Positions 6,171 to 12,461 of a stretch of 13,046 nucleotides of DNA are shown here, in pieces (the first letter of the stretch is position 1; every line of letters begins with the position of its first letter). Location: the NCBI GenBank assembly GCA_023461075.1, contig JAEWNY010000070.1, positions 1 to 13,046 on the forward strand. Direction: 5' to 3'. Below the pieces are notes generated by a model. The model did not search any database. It was not told the DNA's origin and saw nothing but the letters and a program-made list of their open reading frames with translations. The translations under genes and the position numbers were made by a program. The stretch is from Pseudomonadota bacterium. GTDB lineage: Bacteria > Pseudomonadota > Gammaproteobacteria > Xanthomonadales > Xanthomonadaceae.

Positions 6171-7366
6171 AAAAGAAAGGTTGCCGCAGCGCCCTGACCA
6201 CCGCGTTCCTGTTCCTCGTCTGCGTGGCACTCGCGCTGGGCGTGGTCTGGCAGCGGCAGAAGAGCTTTGCCGACGCGCCGGTCGGCGGCCTCAAGCCCGA
6301 CAGCAGTGTGGTGGTGGAGCGGGGTGATTCCTTCCGCACGGTGCTCGGCAAACTTCGGGGCGCGGGTGTGGCCGTGGGCAGCGACATCGAATGGCAGGCG
6401 CTGGCACGATTGACCGGTGCGGCCGGCAAGGTGCAGGTTGGCGAGTACGCGTTGCGACCCGGGATCACGCCGCGTCAGCTCCTGCTCGACATGCGCGACG
6501 GCAAGGTGGTGAGCTATCGCGTGACGCTGGTGGATGGCTGGACCTTCCGCGACCTGCGCCGCACACTGGCGCGTGCACCCAACCTAAAGCAGGACACCGC
6601 GAAGATGAGCGATGCCGAGGTCATGGAGGCGCTCGGTCATGAAGGCCAGCATCCGGAAGGCCGTTTCCTGCCCGAGACCTACCAGTACAACCGGACGGAT
6701 AGCGACCTTGGCGTGCTGAAACGCGCCTACGCGGGCATGGAGAAAGCGCTGGACGAAGCCTGGAAAGGCCGCGATGCCGACCTGCCGTACAAGGATCCCT
6801 ACGAGCTGCTGACGATGGCCTCGATCGTCGAGAAGGAAACCGGCGTGCCCGACGAGCGCGCACAGGTCGCCGGCGTATTCGTGCGGCGGCTCAAGACCGG
6901 CATGCGGCTGGAGACCGATCCCACGATCATCTATGGCCTCGGCGATGCCTACCAGGGCAACATCACTTGGGCGCACCTGCGTACCGACGGTCCCTACAAC
7001 AGCCGCACCCGCGACGGCCTGCCGCCGACGCCGATCGCGATGCCCGGTCTTGCTTCGCTGAAGGCAAGCGCGCATCCGGCGCCGGGCGATGCGCTGTTCT
7101 TCGTGGCCGTGGGCGATGGCAGTGGCCGCAGCCGCTTCGCCGCCACCTATCCCGAGCACCAGCGCAACGTCGCGGCGTATCTCGCCAACCGTCGCGCCGA
7201 TGCCGGGCGCGTCGACCCCAACGAGCCGATGCGCGGCACGGTGACGATTTCCGAAGACGGCGCACCGGTCAGCGTGTCCGACGCGGTGCCCAGCGATGCA
7301 ACGCCCACGCCGGCACCTTCGTCCACCACGCCACCGGCGCCGTCAAGCACGCCGCCATCGCGATGA
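6167..7366 (+). CDS. mltG: Endolytic transglycosylase (terminates glycan strands)
   Basis: MltG (YceG) is an inner-membrane lytic transglycosylase that cuts nascent peptidoglycan and sets glycan strand length. Its 399 residues are longer than E. coli MltG (340). After the basic start comes one membrane anchor (about residues 8-24). The middle holds the LysM-like region and VDGWTFRDL. The catalytic domain has EGRFLPETYQYN, ASIVEKET with catalytic Glu222 (E. coli Glu218), RLETDPTIIYGLG and GLPPTPIAMPG. The extra length is a C-terminal tail from about residue 344 that ends in Pro/Ser/Thr-rich sequence, with PAPSST twice, and is likely disordered in the periplasm. The start is GTG 6167, overlapping pabC as GTGA, with GGAGG 4 bases upstream. 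It also overlaps tmk. Confidence 0.95.
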   Translation: MKKKGCRSALTTAFLFLVCVALALGVVWQRQKSFADAPVGGLKPDSSVVVERGDSFRTVLGKLRGAGVAVGSDIEWQALARLTGAAGKVQVGEYALRPGITPRQLLLDMRDGKVVSYRVTLVDGWTFRDLRRTLARAPNLKQDTAKMSDAEVMEALGHEGQHPEGRFLPETYQYNRTDSDLGVLKRAYAGMEKALDEAWKGRDADLPYKDPYELLTMASIVEKETGVPDERAQVAGVFVRRLKTGMRLETDPTIIYGLGDAYQGNITWAHLRTDGPYNSRTRDGLPPTPIAMPGLASLKASAHPAPGDALFFVAVGDGSGRSRFAATYPEHQRNVAAYLANRRADAGRVDPNEPMRGTVTISEDGAPVSVSDAVPSDATPTPAPSSTTPPAPSSTPPSR

Positions 7367-7998
7367 GTGGACTTGTGCGGCATCCGCGCCTGGTCAGCAT
7401 CGAGGGCGGCGAGGGCGCCGGCAAGAGCACGGTGATCGATGCGCTGCGCCTCGCGCTGGAAGCACGGGGCGAACAGGTGTTGCTGACCCGCGAGCCGGGC
7501 GGCACTCCGCTTGCGGAGATGATTCGCGGCCTGTTGCTGGATCCCGCGCACGAGCCGGCCACGCGCGAGACCGAGCTGCTGTTGATGTTCGCCGCGCGCG
7601 CGCAGCACGTGCGCGAAGTGATCCAGCCTGCGCTCGATGCCGGCGCGTGGATCCTCTGCGATCGTTTCACCGATTCCAGCTACGCCTATCAGGGTGCGGG
7701 ACGCGGTGTGGACGAAGCGTTGATCGAGGCGCTGGAGCGGGGCGCGGTCGGGATGGAGCCGGGCCTCACGTTGTTGCTGGATGTCGATGTCGAGCTTGGA
7801 CGTTCGCGGATTCGGGCCCGCGGCGGTGAACCCGACCGTATCGAGCGCGAGCGCATGGAATTCTTCCAGCGCGTCCGCGAAGGTTTCCTGGCCCGCGCCG
7901 CGAATGCGCCCGATCGCATCCGGGTGATCGATGCCGGACAGGACGCGGACCTGGTTGCCCGCGAAGCAGTGGCATTGCTGGAATCACACAGCGGATGA
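7363..7998 (+). CDS. tmk: Thymidylate kinase
   Basis: Tmk phosphorylates dTMP to dTDP with ATP, an essential step in making dTTP. The 211-residue product is a normal size (E. coli 213). It shows the P-loop GGEGAGKST (residues 15-23), TREPGGTPLAE, the nucleotide-binding DRF (100-102) followed by TDSSYAYQG, LDVDVELGRSRIRAR, and the LID segment RGGEPDRIERER. The start ATG 7363 overlaps the mltG stop as ATGA, with no strong Shine-Dalgarno, so translation probably depends on ribosomes arriving from mltG. The tmk-holB pair, linking DNA precursor supply with the replisome, is conserved in many proteobacteria; here tmk overlaps holB by 4 bases. Confidence 0.97.
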   Translation: MSGLVRHPRLVSIEGGEGAGKSTVIDALRLALEARGEQVLLTREPGGTPLAEMIRGLLLDPAHEPATRETELLLMFAARAQHVREVIQPALDAGAWILCDRFTDSSYAYQGAGRGVDEALIEALERGAVGMEPGLTLLLDVDVELGRSRIRARGGEPDRIERERMEFFQRVREGFLARAANAPDRIRVIDAGQDADLVAREAVALLESHSG

Positions 7999-9026
7999 CC
8001 GCGTTCGCGCCCTGGCAACAACGCGTCTATGCGACGGCCGCGGCGGCGATGGATGCCGGCCGCCTCTCGCACGCCCTGTTGTTCGCGGGTCCGCCAAGGA
8101 TCGGCAAGCGTGCGGTCGCCGAGCGCCTGGCGATGCGTGCGCTCTGCCTTGAACGTCCCCGCGATGGCGAGCCGTGCGGCAGCTGCCGCAGTTGCCGGCT
8201 GTTTGCCGCACGCACCCAATTGGACCAGCCGGAAACCCGGCCCGATGGCAGTCTCGCGCACCCCGACGGTCATCCGGCGCATCCGGACGCGCGCTTCATC
8301 GGCCATGCCTGGAACGAGAAGACCGGCAAGATGCGTGGCGAGATCGTCATCGAACAGATTCGCCTGATGTCGGAGAAGCTGGCGCTGACATCGCAATACG
8401 GCGATACCCAGGTCGCGATCATCGACCCGGCCGAGTCGATCAACCACGCCGCCAGCAATGCCCTGCTGAAGACGCTGGAGGAGCCGCAGCCGGGCCGTTT
8501 CATCTGGCTGGTCACGGCCAACCCGTCGCGACTGTCGGCGACGATCCGCAGCCGCACCCAGATCCTGGAATTCCGCCTGCCCGCGCGCGAGGAAGCGCTG
8601 GCGTGGCTGGTCGGCAGCGGGCATGGCGAGCGCGAGGCGCGGGAAGCGCTGCAGATCGCCCGCGGCCATCCGGGACTGGCGCACCAATGGCTTGAAGGCG
8701 GTGCGCTGGACTTGCGTGCCGAGGTATTGGCCGACCTTGAGCGGCTGGACCGCGAGCCAGGGTCGGCGCACGCGCTCGCCCAGCGCTGGACGGGAGACGA
8801 AAACGCTGCATTGCGCCTGCGCTTCGCCGCCGATGCGGCGCTTGAGGAGGCGCGAGAGGGCCGGCTTGAACCGATCCGCATCCAGCGGCTTGCGCGCTGG
8901 TTCGACCAGGCCAATCGCACGCGGGAGTTGCTTCGCACCACGGTGCGCGCCGATCTGGCGGTGCTGGAGTTGCTCATGGGCTGGCGCGATTACCGATCGG
9001 GCGAGGGCACCGGCGCAGGCCGCTAG
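7995..9026 (+). CDS. holB: DNA polymerase III delta prime subunit
   Basis: HolB is the delta prime subunit of the clamp loader that places the beta sliding clamp on DNA. The 343-residue product has the degenerate P-loop GPPRIGKRA (32-40), as expected for the non-ATPase delta prime. Four zinc-site cysteines are present (51, 61, 64, 67), spaced almost as in E. coli. Further motifs are NEKTGKMRGEIVIEQIR, VAIIDPAESINHAASNALLKTLEEP and TIRSRTQILEF. The last should contain SRC; here Cys is replaced by Thr188 while the Arg is kept. A His/Pro/Asp-rich stretch (about 84-99) follows the zinc region. The start ATG 7995 overlaps tmk as ATGA, with only a weak purine stretch upstream. Confidence 0.95.
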   Translation: MTAFAPWQQRVYATAAAAMDAGRLSHALLFAGPPRIGKRAVAERLAMRALCLERPRDGEPCGSCRSCRLFAARTQLDQPETRPDGSLAHPDGHPAHPDARFIGHAWNEKTGKMRGEIVIEQIRLMSEKLALTSQYGDTQVAIIDPAESINHAASNALLKTLEEPQPGRFIWLVTANPSRLSATIRSRTQILEFRLPAREEALAWLVGSGHGEREAREALQIARGHPGLAHQWLEGGALDLRAEVLADLERLDREPGSAHALAQRWTGDENAALRLRFAADAALEEAREGRLEPIRIQRLARWFDQANRTRELLRTTVRADLAVLELLMGWRDYRSGEGTGAGR

Positions 9027-9072
9027 TGCAGTCGCATCCTGCCCAAGGGCGCTTCGAGGTTGCGCCTGGCGT

Positions 9073-9078
9073 TATGCT
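9073..9078 (+). promoter_or_regulatory. Possible -10 element before pilZ
   Basis: TATGCT in the 79-base gap between holB and pilZ matches a sigma-70 -10 box at 4 of 6 bases and would start RNA about 20 bases before pilZ. I see no convincing -35 at the right distance, so this is weak. pilZ may simply be read from the operon. Confidence 0.25.
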
Positions 9079-9105
9079 GGCGACCTCGATCGATGGACCC
9101 CGGAC

Positions 9106-9465
9106 ATGGCCCTGACCGCAGGTGGCGCACGCCAGAGCATCCTCAACGTCGTCCTTGCCGATGACAACGCGCTCTACAGCGCCTACATGCCCTTCATCAA
9201 AGGTGGCGGCCTGTTTGCGCAGACGCCCAATCGCCTGCCGCTGGGGCAATCGGTGTTCATGATGGTCACGCTGCCCGGCAGCTCGGAAAAATTGCCGGTG
9301 CCGGGCAAGGTCTGCTGGGTGACGCCGGTCGGCGCGCAGGGCAACCGCCCGGCGGGCGTCGGTGTGCAGTTCGATGACACTCCGGAGGGATACCAGCTGA
9401 AGAGCCGGATCGAATCGCTGCTGGCCGGTCGGCTGGAAGGCGATCGACCGACTTTCACGATGTAG
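9106..9465 (+). CDS. pilZ: Type IV pilus assembly protein PilZ
   Basis: The 119-residue product is a small single-domain PilZ protein needed for type IV pilus assembly and twitching. It shows LYSAYMPFIKGGGLF, LGQSVFMMVTLP, LPVPGKVCWVTPVG and QGNRPAGVGVQF, all characteristic of the PilZ proper of Xanthomonas and Pseudomonas. It lacks the RxxxR and (D/N)xSxxG residues that bind cyclic di-GMP. In Xanthomonas this type does not bind the nucleotide but contacts FimX and the PilB motor, so here it probably acts as an adaptor. The start ATG 9106 is the natural choice, though its ribosome binding site is weak. It follows holB by 79 bases, the order known from Pseudomonas, and is the last gene before the terminator. 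Confidence 0.93.
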   Translation: MALTAGGARQSILNVVLADDNALYSAYMPFIKGGGLFAQTPNRLPLGQSVFMMVTLPGSSEKLPVPGKVCWVTPVGAQGNRPAGVGVQFDDTPEGYQLKSRIESLLAGRLEGDRPTFTM

Positions 9466-9514
9466 CGGCACGCATCGCCGCGCCAAGACACGCGCTGAAA
9501 CACATGCCGAAACG

Positions 9515-9542
9515 AAAACGCCGGGTGATGCCCGGCGTTTTT
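9515..9542. terminator. Bidirectional intrinsic terminator
   Basis: AAAACGCCGGG (9515-9525) and CCCGGCGTTTT (9531-9541) are perfect complements around the loop TGATG. A run of five T follows on the plus strand and four A precede on the left, which read as T on the minus strand. It lies between convergent genes, 49 bases after pilZ and 24 bases past the fad gene stop, so it can end both transcripts. Confidence 0.92.
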
Positions 9543-9566
9543 GCATCAGCGCGATGTGCCTTCGCC

Positions 9567-11621
9567 CTAGCTGCGCAAAGCGGCGTTGTCCCAGCCCGGC
9601 CGCGATGCGAAGCGATCGCCATGCGCGGCCTGCAGCGCCTTGAGCCGGTCCAGCACGGCATCCACGCCGGTCTCGCGGACGTACTGGATCGGGCCGCCAC
9701 GGAACGGCGCAAAGCCGGTACCGAAGATCACCCCGGCATCGAGCAGGTCGGCATCTTCCACCACGCCATCGTTGAGACAGGCCACCGCTTCGTTGATCAG
9801 CGGCAGGATCAGGCGATCCTGCAGGTCTTCAGGCACGGTGTAATCGGCCGGGATATCGGGATTGACCGCCTTGCCGTCCTTCCATTCGTACAGGCCCTGG
9901 CCGTCCTTCTTGCCGCGTTTGCCGGCTTCCGGCGGCGACTGGAACGCAGCCGGGATCGACAGGCCGAGGAACGGAGCCAGTTCCGCGCCGACGCCCGCCG
10001 CGACATCCAGCCCGACGGTGTCGATCAGCTCGATCGGCCCCATCGGCATGCCGAACTTCACCGCCGCCTTGTCGATCACCGGGCCGGGGATGCCTTCGGA
10101 ATACGCGGTCATCGCCTCCAGCATGTACGGGAACAGCACGCGGTTGACCAGGAAGCCCGGCGTGCCGGCGACCGGCACCGGCAGCTTGTCCAGTTTCTTG
10201 CAGAACGCGGCCAAGCGTGCCTGGGTTTCCGGCGCCATCGCATCGTGGTGGATGATCTCGACCAGCGGCATCAGGGCGACCGGATTGAAATAGTGCAGGC
10301 CGGCGAACTGCGCGGGCCGCGCGATGTGCTCGCGCAGTTCGGTCAGCGGGATCGATGAGGTATTGGTGGTGAGCAGTGCACCCGGCTTCATTTTCGGCTC
10401 GACGCTGGCGTACAGCTCGCGCTTGGCCTCGGGCTTCTCGATGATCGCCTCTATGACCAGGTCGGCATCGGCCACGCCATCGCCGGCCAGGTCGCCCTTG
10501 AGCCGCGCGGCGACCTCCGGCCGCTTGGCCTCGTCCTTGACCTTCTTGGCGAACAATTCGCCAGCTCGCGTCAATGCGCCATCGATGAACTTCTGTTCGC
10601 GGTCCTGCAGGGTGACATCGAAGCCCTTGTAGGCGCTCCAAGCGGCGATGTCGCCGCCCATCACCCCGGCGCCGACCACGTGGACCTTGCGGATGCCCGA
10701 ATCGCCGGAACCCATCGCCTTCATCCGTTCCTGCAGGAAGTACACGCGGATCAGATTGCGCGCGGTCGGCGTACCGCTCAGCTTGACCACGCCGCGACGC
10801 TCGGACTCCAGTTGCGCGTTGATGCTGGCGCCGCCGCGCTTCCAGCTGTCGATCAACGCATAGGGCGCGGGGTAATGCGCCTTCGGCGCCTTGCGCGCGA
10901 CCTGCTTGATCAGCATCGGCGCCAGCGCTTGCCGTGCGGGCCAGAGGTTGGTCGCCCAAGCCAGCGCGCGCTGCTTGAGCGGACGCTCGCGGCCACGCAG
11001 TGCGAGTTGCGCGGCGGTGTCTTCCAGCGTGGCGGGCGCGGCAGTCACATCGACCAGGCCCATCGCCTTGGCTGCGCTGGCACTGACCGTGCGCCCGGTC
11101 AGCATCAGGTCGAACGCGGCCGGTGCACCGATGAGCCGCGGCAGGCGCACGCTGCCGCCCCAGCCGGGGAAGATGCCGAGTTTCACTTCCGGCAGGCCGA
11201 TCCGCGTGGATGGATCGGTGGAAGCGACGCGGTAGCGACACGCCAGCGCGATCTCGGTGCCGCCGCCCATGCAGAAGCCATGGATCGCGGCGACCGTGGG
11301 GCACGGCAGCTTCGACAATTTCTGGAACACCTGCTGGCCGCGACGGATCGCATCGCCGACCGTGCCCTTCTTGTCGAACTCGGCGAACTCCTTGATGTCG
11401 GCGCCGGCGATGAAGCCGCTGTCCTTGGCCGAGGCGACGATCACGCCCTTGGGTGCTTCCAGCGCCAGTCGTTCGAGGATCGCGTCCAGTTCGATCAGCG
11501 CCGCCTGCGAGAATGCATTGACCTTCTCGCCTTCGCGATCGAAGGCCAGCACCAGCACGCCGTCTTCGCGCATGCGGGTCTGCCAATGGTGCGGCTGGAG
11601 GCCTTCGAGGGCAGCGATCAT
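9567..11621 (-). CDS. FadB/FadJ-type enoyl-CoA hydratase / 3-hydroxyacyl-CoA dehydrogenase
   Basis: This 684-residue bifunctional enzyme carries out the hydration and NAD-dependent oxidation steps of fatty acid beta-oxidation. The N-terminal crotonase half has SGFIAGADIKEF, HGFCMGGGTEIALA with Glu123, and GLPEVKLGIFPGWGGS with Glu145, the two catalytic acids. The dehydrogenase half has the Rossmann motif VVGAGVMGGD (315-324), NTSSIPLTEL, the catalytic pair His443 (HYFNPV) and Glu455, and Asn493 in GFLVNR. PMGPIELIDTVGLD and FGTGFAPFRGGP complete the C-terminal domains. The length is below E. coli FadB (729) and nearer FadJ; FadB and FadJ cannot be separated reliably here. No thiolase gene (fadA/fadI) adjoins it, so the partner must be encoded elsewhere. 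The ATG at 11621 has only a weak ribosome binding site. Confidence 0.93.
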   Translation of the reverse strand: MIAALEGLQPHHWQTRMREDGVLVLAFDREGEKVNAFSQAALIELDAILERLALEAPKGVIVASAKDSGFIAGADIKEFAEFDKKGTVGDAIRRGQQVFQKLSKLPCPTVAAIHGFCMGGGTEIALACRYRVASTDPSTRIGLPEVKLGIFPGWGGSVRLPRLIGAPAAFDLMLTGRTVSASAAKAMGLVDVTAAPATLEDTAAQLALRGRERPLKQRALAWATNLWPARQALAPMLIKQVARKAPKAHYPAPYALIDSWKRGGASINAQLESERRGVVKLSGTPTARNLIRVYFLQERMKAMGSGDSGIRKVHVVGAGVMGGDIAAWSAYKGFDVTLQDREQKFIDGALTRAGELFAKKVKDEAKRPEVAARLKGDLAGDGVADADLVIEAIIEKPEAKRELYASVEPKMKPGALLTTNTSSIPLTELREHIARPAQFAGLHYFNPVALMPLVEIIHHDAMAPETQARLAAFCKKLDKLPVPVAGTPGFLVNRVLFPYMLEAMTAYSEGIPGPVIDKAAVKFGMPMGPIELIDTVGLDVAAGVGAELAPFLGLSIPAAFQSPPEAGKRGKKDGQGLYEWKDGKAVNPDIPADYTVPEDLQDRLILPLINEAVACLNDGVVEDADLLDAGVIFGTGFAPFRGGPIQYVRETGVDAVLDRLKALQAAHGDRFASRPGWDNAALRS

Positions 11622-11641
11622 GGGTTCAATCCGAGGGGGTA

Positions 11642-11661
11642 TGGAAGGACGTTATCTTCCA
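11642..11661. repeat. Dyad TGGAAG-N8-CTTCCA upstream of the fad gene
   Basis: Perfect 6-base half-sites are separated by 8 bases, 21 bases before the fad start. The spacer and right half hold GATAAC on the minus strand, a possible -10 for the fad gene. It looks like an operator for a dimeric repressor, but no binding protein can be named; it does not match the E. coli FadR site or the PsrA site as I know them. Confidence 0.4.
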
Positions 11662-11670
11662 ACTCCGGTT

Positions 11671-11699
11671 GATATCGCGTCAAATCGCCGCAATATCGC
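11671..11699. repeat. Three helically phased ATCGC repeats
   Basis: GATATCGC (11671-11678), CAAATCGC (11681-11688) and AATATCGC (11692-11699) repeat with 10 and 11 bases between their starts, one turn of DNA each. The first overlaps a smaller dyad TTGA-N7-TCAA (11669-11683). They lie midway between the divergent fad gene and rpoE, so a protein binding them could act on either or both. Confidence 0.4.
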
Positions 11700-11730
11700 T
11701 ACAAGGTGCACAGGCGGCGCGAGGGCACCG

Positions 11731-11758
11731 GGAACTTTCTCCGTCCCGCCCGGTCGGA
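11731..11758 (+). promoter_or_regulatory. Sigma-E (ECF) promoter of rpoE
   Basis: GGAACTT (11731-11737) is the full -35 consensus of RpoE/AlgU-type promoters. After a 16-base spacer comes TCGGA (11754-11758), close to the TCTGA/TCNAA -10. RNA would start near 11765, giving a leader of about 22 bases before the rpoE ATG. It implies that RpoE drives its own gene, as known for E. coli rpoE and Pseudomonas algU. Confidence 0.75.
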
Positions 11759-11786
11759 CTAGGCAGTCATCCGAGGCGGCATCGAC

Positions 11787-12461
11787 ATGCAGGCTGGAGT
11801 GGCGCCTTTGGCGGCCAACAACGACATCGAAGAAAGCGGCATCACGCCGACCACGGGGCTTGATCCGCTCGACCAGGAGCTGGTGCGCCGCGTTCAGCAG
11901 GGCGAGTCGGCGGCGTTCGACCTCCTGGTGCGCCGCTACCAGCATCGCGTCGTCGCGCTGGTCAGCCGCTATGTCGGCGACTGGTCGGAGGCGCAGGACG
12001 TGGCGCAGGACGCTTTCGTCCGCGCCTATCGCGCCATCGGCAGCTTTCGTGGCGACGCGCAGTTCTATACCTGGCTGCACCGGATCGCCATCAACACCGC
12101 CAAGAACCACTTGCAGGCGATGAAGCGGCGTCCGCCCAACGCCGACATCGATGCCGGCGACGCCGAGCATTTCGATGCCGCCCTGCAGATGCGCGATACC
12201 GACACGCCCGAGCGCGAACTGCTGCGCCACGAGGTCGAGCAGGCGGTGATGCGCAGCGTCAACGCGCTGCCGAAGGAACTGCGACTTGCCATCACCCTGC
12301 GCGAGGTCGATGGCCTGTCCTACGACGAGATTGCGCAGCGGCTCGATTGCCCGATCGGCACGGTGCGCTCGCGCATCTTCCGTGCCCGCGAGGCGATCGA
12401 CCGCGAACTGCGCCCGCTTCTGGGCGCGCAGGCCACACCGCGCGAAAGAGGACGATCATGA
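11787..12461 (+). CDS. rpoE: RNA polymerase ECF sigma factor, RpoE (sigma-E/AlgU) type
   Basis: RpoE directs RNA polymerase to envelope-stress genes when released from the membrane anti-sigma RseA. The 224-residue product has region 2 (about 43-110) with FDLLVRRYQHRV, AQDVAQDAFVRAYRAI and FYTWLHRIAINTAKN. Region 4 (about 148-205) has LREVDGLSYDEIAQRLDCPIG and TVRSRIFRARE, the helix-turn-helix that reads the -35. It is longer than the roughly 190-210 residues usual for RpoE because about 28 residues precede the conserved LDQELVRRVQ. The start ATG 11787 is supported by GAGGCGG (11773-11779) upstream and a sigma-E promoter placed to give a 22-base leader. The stop overlaps rseA as ATGA, so sigma and anti-sigma should be made in balance. 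Confident for an RpoE-type sigma. Confidence 0.95.
   Translation: MQAGVAPLAANNDIEESGITPTTGLDPLDQELVRRVQQGESAAFDLLVRRYQHRVVALVSRYVGDWSEAQDVAQDAFVRAYRAIGSFRGDAQFYTWLHRIAINTAKNHLQAMKRRPPNADIDAGDAEHFDAALQMRDTDTPERELLRHEVEQAVMRSVNALPKELRLAITLREVDGLSYDEIAQRLDCPIGTVRSRIFRAREAIDRELRPLLGAQATPRERGRS

Noticed and set aside
9829..11586. A 585-codon minus-strand frame inside the fad gene, and a 330-codon plus-strand frame at 10680-11672
   Set aside because: Both are shadows of the fad gene, which has all catalytic residues in its own frame; neither product has recognisable motifs.
11651..11683. Sigma-70 promoter for the fad gene made of TTGACG (11678-11683) and GATAAC (11651-11656) on the minus strand
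   Set aside because: Both boxes look fair alone, but the spacer is 21 bases, too long for a normal sigma-70 promoter.
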